Below are positions 55,137-64,000 of a stretch of DNA of 64,000 bases, in pieces. Position 1 is the first letter of the stretch. Every line of letters starts with the position of its first letter. The position numbers were made by a program, and so were the translations under genes. The notes under the pieces are model-generated. The model was not told the origin of the DNA and did no database searches. It saw only the letters and a program-made list of their open reading frames with translations. Source of the DNA: Acetobacter senegalensis (GTDB lineage: Bacteria; Pseudomonadota; Alphaproteobacteria; Acetobacterales; Acetobacteraceae); contig NZ_LHZU01000137.1 of assembly GCF_001580995.1 (NCBI RefSeq), positions 1-64,000 on the forward strand, written 5' to 3'.

Positions 55137-56465
55137 ATGTTGCAGGACAAAGACCGGATCTTCACCAATCTTTATGGTCAGGATGATTGGAAGCTGGAGG
55201 GAGCCCGCAAGCGCGGAGACTGGGATAATACGGCAGCGATCCTCGCCAAGGGGCGGGATGGTGTTGTGGCGGAAATGAAAGCGTCCGGTCTGCGCGGGCG
55301 CGGTGGGGCAGGCTTCCCCACCGGGCTGAAATGGTCCTTCATGCCCAAGCAGTCAGATGGTCGGCCACATTATCTGGTGATTAACGGCGATGAATCCGAA
55401 CCGGGCACATGCAAGGACCGCGAAGTCATGCGGCATGAGCCGCATAAGCTGATTGAAAGTGCGCTGATCGCTTCGTTCGCCATGGGGGCCCATGCTGCTT
55501 ATATCTACATTCGCGGCGAGTTCTTTCGTGAAGCCGAACATCTCCAGTATGCAGTCGATGAAGCTTACGCGGCCGGGTTGCTTGGAAAAAATGCAGCCGG
55601 GACCGGATGGGATTTTGATTTCTACATTCATCGTGGCGCAGGGGCTTATATCTGCGGGGAAGAAACAGCCCTGCTGGAAAGCCTGGAAGGCAAAAAAGGC
55701 CAGCCGCGTATGAAACCGCCTTTCCCTGCCGGGGTAGGGTTGTATGGCTGCCCGACCACGGTGAACAACGTGGAAAGCATTTCAGTTGCCTCTACGATCA
55801 TGCGGCGTGGGGCAAGCTGGTTTGCCGGGCTTGGGCGGCCCAATAATGCGGGTAGCAAACTCATGGCAATTTCCGGTCATGTGAATACGCCCTGTGTGTT
55901 TGAAGAAGAACTTGGCGTTCCGCTGAAGGACATTATCGAAAAGCATGGCGGTGGCGTACGGGGCGGCTGGGATAACCTGCTGGCCGTTATTCCTGGTGGC
56001 TGCTCCGTTCCGGTCCTGCCGAAATCCATCTGCGAAACAGTGTTGATGGATTATGACAGTTTACGCGCTGAGCGCTCTGGTTTGGGGACAGCGTGCATGA
56101 TTGTCATGGATAAATCGACAGACATTATTGAGGCCATTGCCCGCTTCTCCCGCTTTTTCAAACATGAAAGCTGCGGACAGTGCACACCGTGCCGCGAAGG
56201 TACCGGGTGGATGATGCGCATGATGGACCGGATGGTGCAGGGGCGTGCCGAGCTTGAAGAAATTGATCTGCTTGAACAGGTCACGCGGCAGGTTGAAGGG
56301 CACACCATCTGCGCGCTGGGTGATGCGGCGGCATGGCCTATTCAAGGGTTGATCCGTCATTTCCGCCCTGAAATGGAAGCCCGTATTCGTCAGTACAAAG
56401 CCGCACTTGGCGGAACCGGTCTGGTGCAGGTGCCCGCGCACGGCGTGCCAGTGGCAGCGGAGTAA
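55137..56465 (+). CDS. nuoF: NADH-quinone oxidoreductase subunit F
   Basis: 442 residues, 51-kDa subunit binding NADH and FMN. The flavin/NADH motif [18 protein letters not shown] is near residues 57-74. The N3 4Fe-4S ligands are in [12 protein letters not shown] and the later [13 protein letters not shown]. Standard length. It is 11 bases after nuoE. Confidence 0.97.
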   Translation: MLQDKDRIFTNLYGQDDWKLEGARKRGDWDNTAAILAKGRDGVVAEMKASGLRGRGGAGFPTGLKWSFMPKQSDGRPHYLVINGDESEPGTCKDREVMRHEPHKLIESALIASFAMGAHAAYIYIRGEFFREAEHLQYAVDEAYAAGLLGKNAAGTGWDFDFYIHRGAGAYICGEETALLESLEGKKGQPRMKPPFPAGVGLYGCPTTVNNVESISVASTIMRRGASWFAGLGRPNNAGSKLMAISGHVNTPCVFEEELGVPLKDIIEKHGGGVRGGWDNLLAVIPGGCSVPVLPKSICETVLMDYDSLRAERSGLGTACMIVMDKSTDIIEAIARFSRFFKHESCGQCTPCREGTGWMMRMMDRMVQGRAELEEIDLLEQVTRQVEGHTICALGDAAAWPIQGLIRHFRPEMEARIRQYKAALGGTGLVQVPAHGVPVAAE

Positions 56466-56470
56466 AAGCC

Positions 56471-58552
56471 ATGGTGAGGGTTATTGTTGATGGAACGCCG
56501 GTTGATGTTGCTCCCGGTTCTTCCGCTCTTCAGGCGTGTGAAGCCGCAGGGAAGGAAATTCCCCGCTTCTGCTATCATGAACGCCTTTCCGTAGCAGGTA
56601 ACTGCCGTATGTGCCTGGTGCAGGTTGTACGTGCGCCAAAGCCAGTTGCATCCTGTGGTTTTCCGGTTTCGGAAGGCATGGAAATTCTGACGGATACGGA
56701 TGTGGTGCGCCGCGCCCGTCGGGCCGTAATGGAATTCCTGCTGATCAATCATCCGCTTGATTGCCCGATCTGTGATCAGGGTGGTGAATGTGATTTGCAG
56801 GACCAAGCTTATGGTTACGGCACCGGTATCTCCCGCTACCATGAAGACAAGCGTGCGGTAACGGACAAGAACCTCGGTCCGTTGGTGAAAACGGTAATGA
56901 CGCGCTGCATTCAATGCACACGGTGCGTTCGTTTCACAACGGAAGTGGCGGGCACTCCTGAACTTGGCATGGTGTCACGCGGTGAAAACGCGGAAATTAC
57001 CACTTATGTGGAAAAGGCCCTGACATCCGAGCTTTCAGGCAATCTGATTGATATCTGTCCTGTTGGTGCGCTGACAGCCAAACCCACGGCGTTTCATGCA
57101 CGGTCCTGGGAATACAAAAAGACGGACAGCATTGATGTGCTGGATGCGCTGGGTACCAACATTCAGGTTCAGGCGCGCGGCGGCGAAGTGATGCGCATCG
57201 TGCCCCGTGTGAATGATGAAGTGAATGAAGAATGGCTGTCAGACAAAGCCCGTTTTTCAGTTGATGGCCTGAAGCGCCGGCGGCTTGATAAGCCGTGGGT
57301 GCGAGTGCATGGCAAACTTCATGCAGCCTCATGGCAGGATGCTTTTGTCTCTCTGGCTCGCAGGCTGGATGGTGTGTCTGGAGACAGGATTGGCGCGGTA
57401 GCGGGTGATCTGTGTGACGCAGAAAGCCTGTGCGCTTTAAAAGATCTTATGTCTGCACTGGGGTCATCCAACATAGACTGCCGTCAGGATGGGGCCTGGT
57501 ATGATACCAGTGCCCGTGAAGGCTATCTGTTCAATAGTGATATTGTCGGAATTGACGAGGCAGACGCGCTCCTGATTGTGGGCTCAGTGCCCCGTCATGA
57601 AGCGCCTGTGTTGAACGCCCGTATCCGCAAGCGGTTTCTGCGGGCAGGGCGGGGCGGCTTCCCGATTGCGATGATCGGCGCATCCTCCGCTGACCCCACT
57701 TATGATGTCACGTTCCTTGGGGACGGGCCGGATGTTCTGACTTCTCTGCTTGATGGTAGCATTCCTTTTGCAGAAACACTGAAGTCAGCAAAGCGCCCCA
57801 TGATCATTCTGGGGCATGGCGCGCTGACGCGGCGGGATGCTCAGGCGGTTTATGAAGCCTGTCGCACCTTGGCCGAACAGAGCGGTGCTATTGCAGATGG
57901 ATGGAACGGGTTCAACATTCTGCACACCGCGGCTTCTCGAGTAGGGGCGCTTGATCTTGGTTTCCTGCCGGGGCCACGTGGTCTGGCCGCAGCCAATATG
58001 CTGCGGGGCGGGGTGGATGTTCTCTGGCTGATGGGCGCCGACGAATTCCCGATCGATAAAATCGCTCCCGAGACATTTGTGGTCTATCAGGGGCACCACG
58101 GAGACGCTGCCGCCGCCCGTGCTGACATTATCCTGCCGGGAGCGGCTTATACCGAAAAACCGGGCACGTATGTCAATATGGCAGGGCGTGTTCAACGGGC
58201 GTTCCGCGCTGTGTTCCCTCCGGGTGATGCGCGGGAAGACTGGCGTATTCTTCGGGCCTTTTCAGAAGTGGTCGGGCACACATTGCCGTATGACACACTG
58301 GAGGCTTTGCGCGCCAGAATGGTGGAGGTGAACCCCGTGTTTGCGTCCATTGGTTCTGTGGCGACACCACAGGCCCGCCTTCCGGCACAGGCCGAGGGGA
58401 CTGCACAAAAAACAATAGCCGAGTTCAGTGCTGGTGCGTTCCGTCCGGCTATTGATGATTATTACCAGACAAACCCCATAAGCCGGGCTAGCCCGACCAT
58501 GGCGGAATGTTCGCGCATTTACGCACCAGTGCGCGCAGTGGCGGCGGAGTAA
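56471..58552 (+). CDS. nuoG: NADH-quinone oxidoreductase subunit G
   Basis: 693 residues, 75-kDa subunit. Ligands: 2Fe-2S in CYHERLSVAGNCRMC (about 35-50), N5 His-Cys region HPLDCPICDQGGECDLQ (about 95-111), and N4 in CIQCTRCVRF with ICPVGALT. The rest is an inactive molybdopterin-oxidoreductase-like domain. Shorter than the 900-residue E. coli protein and typical of Alphaproteobacteria. Confidence 0.97.
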   Translation: MVRVIVDGTPVDVAPGSSALQACEAAGKEIPRFCYHERLSVAGNCRMCLVQVVRAPKPVASCGFPVSEGMEILTDTDVVRRARRAVMEFLLINHPLDCPICDQGGECDLQDQAYGYGTGISRYHEDKRAVTDKNLGPLVKTVMTRCIQCTRCVRFTTEVAGTPELGMVSRGENAEITTYVEKALTSELSGNLIDICPVGALTAKPTAFHARSWEYKKTDSIDVLDALGTNIQVQARGGEVMRIVPRVNDEVNEEWLSDKARFSVDGLKRRRLDKPWVRVHGKLHAASWQDAFVSLARRLDGVSGDRIGAVAGDLCDAESLCALKDLMSALGSSNIDCRQDGAWYDTSAREGYLFNSDIVGIDEADALLIVGSVPRHEAPVLNARIRKRFLRAGRGGFPIAMIGASSADPTYDVTFLGDGPDVLTSLLDGSIPFAETLKSAKRPMIILGHGALTRRDAQAVYEACRTLAEQSGAIADGWNGFNILHTAASRVGALDLGFLPGPRGLAAANMLRGGVDVLWLMGADEFPIDKIAPETFVVYQGHHGDAAAARADIILPGAAYTEKPGTYVNMAGRVQRAFRAVFPPGDAREDWRILRAFSEVVGHTLPYDTLEALRARMVEVNPVFASIGSVATPQARLPAQAEGTAQKTIAEFSAGAFRPAIDDYYQTNPISRASPTMAECSRIYAPVRAVAAE

Positions 58553-58558
58553 GGGCTG

Positions 58559-59587
58559 ATGGCGCAGTTTTTTTATCATACGCTGATAGGCCAGATTATT
58601 CTGATGGTTCTGGAAACGCTGGCCGTTCTGGTTCCGCTGCTGATTGGTGTAGCGTACCTCACATTGATGGAACGCAAGGTGATGGCCGCAATGCAGATGC
58701 GGCGCGGCCCGAACGTGAATGGTCTTTTTGGGCTGCTTCAGGCTTTTGCTGATGCCATCAAGATGATTTTCAAGGAAACGGTTATTCCCGCAGGGGCCAA
58801 TAGGGCACTGTTTCTGTTTGCTCCGTTTCTAACATTCTCTCTGGCCATGCTGGCATGGGCGGTTATTCCCACGGGGAATGGTCTGGCCGTTGCGAATATC
58901 AATGTTGGTATTCTGTATCTGCTGGCTATTTCTTCATTGGGTGTTTACGGTATGCTCATTGCCGGGTGGGCGTCCAATTCAAAATACGCCTTTCTCGGTG
59001 GTCTGCGGTCCGCAGCGCAGATGGTCTCCTACGAAGTGTCGATCGGGCTTGTCATCGTCTCTGTTCTGTTGGCGGTGGGCAGCCTGAACCTGAACGACAT
59101 TGTGCTGGCGCAACGGCATGTGTGGTTCTGCCTGCCCATGTTCCCGATGTTCATCGTGTTTTTTATCTCGGCGCTGGCGGAAACCAACCGGGCACCATTT
59201 GATCTTCCTGAAGGGGAAAGTGAACTGGTAGCCGGGTTCTTTGTTGAATATTCCTCGCTGGCATTTGGTCTCTTCTTCCTTGGCGAATATGCCAACATGA
59301 TCCTGATGTCGGCCATGGTCAGCATTCTTTTTCTTGGCGGCTGGATGCCTCCGCTGGGTATTGCGCCGTTCACATGGGTACCTGGCCCCCTGTGGCTGAT
59401 TTGCAAAATCCTGTTCTGCCTGTTCGTGTTTATCTGGGTGCGGGCCACATTCCCCCGTTATCGGTATGACCAGCTTATGCGGTTGGGTTGGAAGATTTTC
59501 CTACCGTTCTCCCTACTGTGGATGATTGGAACCGCAGGCTTCCTTATGGCTACGGGCCTGCTGCCTCAGGCTGGAGGTGTAAACTGA
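58559..59587 (+). CDS. nuoH: NADH-quinone oxidoreductase subunit H
   Basis: 342 residues with eight or more membrane helices. It forms the quinone-entry channel with NuoB and Nuo[16 protein letters not shown] and [20 protein letters not shown], with conserved acidic residues, are the family hallmarks. Its stop overlaps the nuoI start by one base. Confidence 0.96.
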   Translation: MAQFFYHTLIGQIILMVLETLAVLVPLLIGVAYLTLMERKVMAAMQMRRGPNVNGLFGLLQAFADAIKMIFKETVIPAGANRALFLFAPFLTFSLAMLAWAVIPTGNGLAVANINVGILYLLAISSLGVYGMLIAGWASNSKYAFLGGLRSAAQMVSYEVSIGLVIVSVLLAVGSLNLNDIVLAQRHVWFCLPMFPMFIVFFISALAETNRAPFDLPEGESELVAGFFVEYSSLAFGLFFLGEYANMILMSAMVSILFLGGWMPPLGIAPFTWVPGPLWLICKILFCLFVFIWVRATFPRYRYDQLMRLGWKIFLPFSLLWMIGTAGFLMATGLLPQAGGVN

Positions 59588-60075
59588 TGAGTACTCTTGG
59601 AAAAACCTTCCGGTCCTTTCTGTTGGCCGAACTGGCGGCAGGCATGGCGTCCACTTTCAAGATGATGTTCAAGCCGAAAGTCACGCTGAACTATCCTTAT
59701 GAAAAAGGGCCGCTGTCTCCGCGTTTTCGCGGTGAGCATGCATTGCGCCGTTATCCCAATGGGGAAGAACGCTGCATTGCCTGCAAGCTGTGCGAAGCCA
59801 CATGCCCCGCTGAAGCCATTACAATTGAGGCTGAAGAACGGGACGATGGTTCCCGCCGCACCACACGCTATGACATTGACATGACCAAATGCATCTATTG
59901 CGGTCTGTGCGAGGAAGCGTGCCCGGTTGACGCCATTGTTGAAGGCCCGAACTACGAATTTGCAACCGAAACGCGTGAAGAGCTGATGTACAACAAGGAC
60001 AAGCTGCTCGCGAATGGAGACCGTTGGGAGGCTCTGCTGGCCCGACGGTTGGAACTTGATGCGCCTTATCGCTGA
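59587..60075 (+). CDS. nuoI: NADH-quinone oxidoreductase subunit I
   Basis: 162 residues, a ferredoxin-like subunit with clusters N6a and N6b. The two motifs are [12 protein letters not shown] and [24 protein letters not shown] 59587 overlaps the nuoH stop. An open frame to 59488 in the same phase lies within nuoH and is rejected. Confidence 0.96.
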   Translation: MSTLGKTFRSFLLAELAAGMASTFKMMFKPKVTLNYPYEKGPLSPRFRGEHALRRYPNGEERCIACKLCEATCPAEAITIEAEERDDGSRRTTRYDIDMTKCIYCGLCEEACPVDAIVEGPNYEFATETREELMYNKDKLLANGDRWEALLARRLELDAPYR

Positions 60076-60111
60076 GATGATGCAGGCCATGTCCTGGCAG
60101 GAGGTAAGCTG

Positions 60112-60825
60112 ATGATACCGCAGCTTGTATTTTACGTTTTTGCGACGGTGCTGCTTGTATCCGCCACAATGGTTATTACGGCGCGCAACCCGGTGCATTC
60201 GGTGCTGTTTCTCATTCTCGCGTTTTTCAATGCGGCGGGCCTGTTTCTGGTGGCCGGGGCCGAATTCCTGGCGATGCTGCTGGTGATTGTCTATGTGGGC
60301 GCGGTCGCTGTTCTGTTCCTGTTTGTGGTCATGATGCTGGATATTGATTTCACGCAGATGCGGGAAGGCTTTCAGCGTCATGCCCCGATCGGCGCGTGCG
60401 TGGGCGGCATCTTGTTTGTTGAGCTCATCATGGCGCTGGGGAACTGGAAAATGGCCCCCGATACGGGCATCGCCCCGCTGAGCGGCGCACCGGGCCTGAC
60501 GAACACAGCCGCCTTGGGCACGTTGATTTACACCCATTATGTTCTGCTGTTCCAATCCTGCGGTCTTGTGCTGCTGGTGGCCATGATCGGGGCCATTGTG
60601 CTCACACTGCGCCAGACCAATACAGGCCGCCGTCAGGACATCAGCAAACAGCATGCACGCACACGTGAAGACACGCTGGTGCTTGTAGATCTGCCACTTG
60701 GCGAAAATGTGTTGGGTAACGGTGGTTTCCTCCGTCCCCACACATCCTATTACGAAAATGCAGTCCCCGGATCATACGGATCAGGAGGGCAGGCGGAGGC
60801 AGACAAAAGGGAGACCGGCGCATGA
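60112..60825 (+). CDS. nuoJ: NADH-quinone oxidoreductase subunit J
   Basis: 237 residues with five helices. [28 protein letters not shown] carries the conserved helix with the pi bulge. The C-terminus (about 165-237) is a polar extension. Overlaps nuoK by four bases (ATGA). Confidence 0.94.
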   Translation: MIPQLVFYVFATVLLVSATMVITARNPVHSVLFLILAFFNAAGLFLVAGAEFLAMLLVIVYVGAVAVLFLFVVMMLDIDFTQMREGFQRHAPIGACVGGILFVELIMALGNWKMAPDTGIAPLSGAPGLTNTAALGTLIYTHYVLLFQSCGLVLLVAMIGAIVLTLRQTNTGRRQDISKQHARTREDTLVLVDLPLGENVLGNGGFLRPHTSYYENAVPGSYGSGGQAEADKRETGA

Positions 60826-61145
60826 CGCCCGCAATCGCCCCCATTGGGCTTGGCCCTTATCTGATTGTCAGCGCAGCATTGCTGGTGCTGGGTGTGTTTG
60901 GCATTTTCCTGAACCGGAAAAACGTCATCATCATCCTGATGTCCATGGAATTGATCCTGCTGTCTGCAAACCTCAATTTTGTTGCGTTTTCTTCCGCCCA
61001 TGCAGATCTTTCTGGGCAGATCATGGTGCTGTTTGTGCTGACCATTGCAGCAGCAGAAGCAGCAATTGGTCTGGCTATTGTCACGGTCTATTTCCGCAAC
61101 CGTGGATCCATCCAGGTTGAAGACGTTACGATGATGAAGGGATGA
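60822..61145 (+). CDS. nuoK: NADH-quinone oxidoreductase subunit K
   Basis: 107 residues, three helices. [20 protein letters not shown] and [19 protein letters not shown] contain the conserved membrane glutamates of this antiporter-like subunit. It overlaps both neighbours by four bases. Confidence 0.96.
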   Translation: MTPAIAPIGLGPYLIVSAALLVLGVFGIFLNRKNVIIILMSMELILLSANLNFVAFSSAHADLSGQIMVLFVLTIAAAEAAIGLAIVTVYFRNRGSIQVEDVTMMKG

Positions 61146-63094
61146 GCGGACTCATGCAGACCGATCTTCACCTGTTTGCCACGGCTATCCTCCTGCCTTT
61201 GGCAGGGGCGGTTGTTGCGGGGCTGGGTGGTCGCCTTTTGGGCGATGCCATGGCCAAGATTATAACCATTGGCTGCATGGGCGTTGCAGCGCTGTGTGGT
61301 GTTGGTGCTCTTTATGGCGGCTGGTCCGCCGGTTTTGCGCTGCAGACTGTGCCATTGGCCGATTGGGTGAACGCAGGCGGTTTTCACGCCACCTGGACCC
61401 TACGGTTTGATACGCTTTCTGTGACCATGACGGCCATGGTGCTGTGTGTGTCTCTGCTGGTGCATTGTTACAGCCTTGGCTACATGAGCCACGAAACCAT
61501 GCCGACTTATCGGTTTTTTTCGTATCTCTCACTGTTTACCTTCGCCATGCTCATGCTGGTGTCCTCGAATGATCTCATCCAGTTGTTCTTCGGGTGGGAA
61601 GGGGTTGGTCTGGCCAGCTATCTGCTGATTGGCTACTGGTATGATCGGCCTTCCGCCACAGCAGCGGCGATCAAAGCATTTGTGGTCAACCGCGTGGCTG
61701 ACCTGTTCTTCCTCGTCGGGATCGGGCTGGTGTATGTTCTGTTTCATACCGTTCAGTATGATCAGATTTTTGCAACGGTTCCTCAGGTTCTTGGTGCGTC
61801 CTATTCCCTGTTTGGCACCACGTTCAACATGATGGAAGTGATCTGCTTCCTGCTGTTTGTGGGGGCCATGGGCAAATCCGCCCAGCTTTTCCTCCATACG
61901 TGGTTGCCGGACGCCATGGAGGGGCCAACGCCAGTTTCTGCCCTTATTCATGCAGCAACAATGGTCACGGCTGGCGTGTTCCTGATGGCGCGTATGTCTC
62001 CCTTGCTGGAGTTCGCACCCGGCACGCGGATGTTTGTGATCTTTATTGGGGCCACCACCTGTTTCTTTGCCGCTACGGTCGGCATGGTGCAGCCAGATAT
62101 CAAACGCACCATCGCGTATTCCACCTGTTCACAGCTTGGCTACATGTTTGCGGCTGTGGGCGTGGGGGCGTATCAGGCATCTGTTTTCCATCTGACCACG
62201 CATGCCTTTTTCAAAGCACTTCTGTTTCTTGGCGCAGGCTCTGTCATTCACGCTGTGCATGATGAGCAGAACATGTTCCGTATGGGCGGTTTGTGGAAAA
62301 AACTGCCGCTGACATACGCTGTTATGTGGATTGGTAGCCTTGCGCTGGCCGGTGTGTTTCCGTTCGCGGGATATTGGTCCAAGGATGCCATTCTGAACGC
62401 CTTGTGGGCCAGTGGCAGCAGCATGAGCCATTATGCCTGGACACTTGGCACCATTACGGCGTTCATCACGGCCTTTTATAGCTGGCGCCTGCTGTTTCTT
62501 GTGTTCCATGGCGCACCGGCAGACGAGCATGTGCGTGATGCCGCGCATGAAAGCCCTGCGGTTATGACCATACCTCTGGTGCTGTTGGCTATTGGTGCCG
62601 TGGTGGCAGGCGTTGCTCTGGCACCGTATTATATCGGCGCAAAGCAGGATCTGTTCTGGAACGGGGCCATTTTCAACGCGCCGGGCAACAGCATTATGGA
62701 AACATTTGAGCATGTTCCCGCGCTGATCGGCCTGTTGCCTTCCATTGCCGGGCTGGCAGGGATTGCTCTGGCGTATGTGTTCTATGTGGCGTCTCCCGCA
62801 TTGCCTGCCTCCATGGCGCGGTCTTTTGGTCCGGTTTATCGCTTTCTGCTCAACAAATGGTATTTTGACGAACTCTACACAGTTATTTTTGTCCGTCCCT
62901 ATGCCGCCATTGCGCGCGTGCTGTGGAAAGAGGGGGATGAAGGCGCTGTGGAAGGGCTGCCACGTGATCTGGTGCGTGCAACCGTTACGGGCGCATCGGA
63001 GGCCGTCAAACTCCAGACCGGCTCCATTGCCATTTATGCCTTCACCATGCTGGCGGGCCTTGTGGTGCTGCTGACCGTCGCCCTGTGCGGATGA
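61142..63094 (+). CDS. nuoL: NADH-quinone oxidoreductase subunit L
   Basis: 650 residues, the distal proton-pumping subunit. [16 protein letters not shown] and [24 protein letters not shown] are family-typical, with the conserved Lys/Glu/His. The C-terminal region [18 protein letters not shown] and the closing helix ([10 protein letters not shown] onwards) are intact, so the gene is complete. Confidence 0.96.
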   Translation: MSGLMQTDLHLFATAILLPLAGAVVAGLGGRLLGDAMAKIITIGCMGVAALCGVGALYGGWSAGFALQTVPLADWVNAGGFHATWTLRFDTLSVTMTAMVLCVSLLVHCYSLGYMSHETMPTYRFFSYLSLFTFAMLMLVSSNDLIQLFFGWEGVGLASYLLIGYWYDRPSATAAAIKAFVVNRVADLFFLVGIGLVYVLFHTVQYDQIFATVPQVLGASYSLFGTTFNMMEVICFLLFVGAMGKSAQLFLHTWLPDAMEGPTPVSALIHAATMVTAGVFLMARMSPLLEFAPGTRMFVIFIGATTCFFAATVGMVQPDIKRTIAYSTCSQLGYMFAAVGVGAYQASVFHLTTHAFFKALLFLGAGSVIHAVHDEQNMFRMGGLWKKLPLTYAVMWIGSLALAGVFPFAGYWSKDAILNALWASGSSMSHYAWTLGTITAFITAFYSWRLLFLVFHGAPADEHVRDAAHESPAVMTIPLVLLAIGAVVAGVALAPYYIGAKQDLFWNGAIFNAPGNSIMETFEHVPALIGLLPSIAGLAGIALAYVFYVASPALPASMARSFGPVYRFLLNKWYFDELYTVIFVRPYAAIARVLWKEGDEGAVEGLPRDLVRATVTGASEAVKLQTGSIAIYAFTMLAGLVVLLTVALCG

Positions 63095-63101
63095 GGGGTG
63101 G

Positions 63102-63158
63102 ATGATGTCGTTTTTTTTCCTTTTTGATATCTGTAGTGAACGGAGTGCAGTGCGATGA
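63102..63158 (+). pseudogene. Minimal reading frame at the nuoM position, possible deletion remnant
   Basis: An 18-codon frame, MMSFFFLFDICSERSAVR, begins at ATG 63102 just behind GAGGGG and ends with a TGA that overlaps the nuoN ATG as ATGA. Start site, hydrophobic opening and coupled stop are what the two ends of a nuoM gene would leave after an in-frame internal deletion. The peptide is too short to prove homology. It could also be chance sequence in an operon that lost nuoM long ago. Confidence 0.35.
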
Positions 63159-64000
63159 GTGCGACCTCGGTCAACTGGGCGCTGGCTCTGCCGGAAATCA
63201 CACTTGCACTTTCCGGCTTGATCATTCTGGTTGTGGGCGTGTTGCAGCGACGGGGGGAAGGGTTCTTTCCTTGCTCCATGCTGACGGTTGCCGCCTTTGT
63301 GGGGTGTGGGTTTCTGGTGGCCCTTTCGCCCGACGGCGCGGGTTATGCCGGTACCTTTGTGAATGACAGCTTTGCACGCTTCATGAAAATTCTGGCACTG
63401 GTGGGTGGCCTTCTGGCAACTATTGTCACCGTAGGGTACCGTGGTGAGGACCGGCATGATCCGGGAGCGTTACCGTTTGAAACGCCTATCCTCATGCTGT
63501 TTTCAACCCTCGGTGCCATGATCATGGCATCCTCCGCCAATCTCATGACCCTGTTTGTCGGATTGGAACTATCTTCTCTCTCCATCTACATTCTCTGTGC
63601 TCTGGAGCGGGACCGGGTTACGTCTTCTGAAGCCGGATTGAAATATTTTGTTCTGGGCTCCCTGGCTTCCGGGCTGCTGCTGTATGGCATGTCTCTGGTC
63701 TATGGTTACGCAGGCACCATGGAATATACGGGGCTGATTGCCGCCATCCATGCGTCAGGAACACTGCCACCAGGGTTGATTGTTGGCATTGTGTTCGTGG
63801 TGGTGGGGCTGTGTTTCAAGCTTTCCGCCGTTCCCTTCCATATGTGGACGCCTGATGTCTATCAGGGGGCACCAACGCCGGTAACAGCCTATATGGCGGG
63901 TGCGCCCAAATTTGCCGCCTTCGCTCTGTTTCTGCGTGTCATGGTCGGGCCGTTCGGTGCGGTTGCGCCTCGCTGGCAGATCCTGATTGAAACCGCTTCC
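63155..64000 (+). CDS. nuoN: NADH-quinone oxidoreductase subunit N (partial, cut by window end)
   Basis: At least 282 residues, cut at the right edge with no stop. It belongs to NuoN, not NuoM: the N-terminus LALPEITLALSGLIILVVGV, LFVGLELSSLSIYILCALERD and KLSAVPFHMWTPDVYQGAPTPVTAYMAG are NuoN signatures. CGGAG nine bases upstream and the ATGA overlap set the start. Antiporter-like membrane subunit. Confidence 0.94.
   Translation, partial: MSATSVNWALALPEITLALSGLIILVVGVLQRRGEGFFPCSMLTVAAFVGCGFLVALSPDGAGYAGTFVNDSFARFMKILALVGGLLATIVTVGYRGEDRHDPGALPFETPILMLFSTLGAMIMASSANLMTLFVGLELSSLSIYILCALERDRVTSSEAGLKYFVLGSLASGLLLYGMSLVYGYAGTMEYTGLIAAIHASGTLPPGLIVGIVFVVVGLCFKLSAVPFHMWTPDVYQGAPTPVTAYMAGAPKFAAFALFLRVMVGPFGAVAPRWQILIETAS

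Overview
The window reads as a chromosomal core segment of an acetic acid bacterium (Alphaproteobacteria, Acetobacteraceae, most like Acetobacter). This assignment is an inference from protein flavour, the alphaproteobacterial neighbourhoods thrC/M16 peptidase, tig-clpP-clpX-lon-hup and sufB-C-D-S, and moderate to high GC; no rRNA or species marker is present. Coding density is high. No insertion sequence, prophage or CRISPR array is visible.

Layout. Bases 1-231 hold a hexamer tandem repeat cut by the window edge and a probable terminator for a gene to the left. From 232 to 8527 all genes lie on the minus strand: a small membrane protein, a Tim44-like protein, PmbA, an M16 peptidase, threonine synthase, a Yellow/royal-jelly family secreted protein and an M32 carboxypeptidase. 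From 8644 to 16244 a TPR-glycosyltransferase protein, MutS and the uridylyltransferase GlnD run rightwards, ending at a bidirectional terminator shared with a Nudix gene. From 17328 to 23722 come an Atm1-type ABC exporter, a small unknown, ribosomal protein L28, elongation factor G and a polytopic GT-C-like membrane protein. A gene-poor stretch of about 480 bases follows. Then come an AsmA-like protein (minus), an alpha/beta hydrolase whose nucleophile position is Gly (plus), a divergent PEP carboxylase-like protein (minus) and a DUF445 protein (plus).

Bases 32109-38686 form a compact iron-sulfur cluster operon: Rrf2 regulator, SufB, SufC, SufD, SufS, SufU-type protein, SufT-like protein and an A-type carrier. 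Its last gene overlaps, tail to tail, an RNA (uracil-5) methyltransferase gene. A DEAD-box helicase with an in-frame Glu-Ala microsatellite lies upstream of that methyltransferase on the minus strand. After a small membrane protein come the NAD(P)H-hydrate repair enzyme, tRNA-Leu(UAG), trigger factor, ClpP, ClpX, Lon, HU and tRNA-Val(UAC), a proteostasis and nucleoid block.

From 51610 to the right edge runs the complex I (NDH-1) operon nuoA-B-C-D-E-F-G-H-I-J-K-L-N. The antiporter-like subunit NuoM is missing. Between nuoL and nuoN there is only a 60-base interval holding an 18-codon reading frame that starts behind a purine-rich stretch and ends in an ATGA junction with nuoN, which looks like the two ends of a deleted gene. 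This is the most unusual observation in the window. Next in interest are the PEP carboxylase-like protein with substituted catalytic residues, the Ser-to-Gly hydrolase, and the microsatellites.
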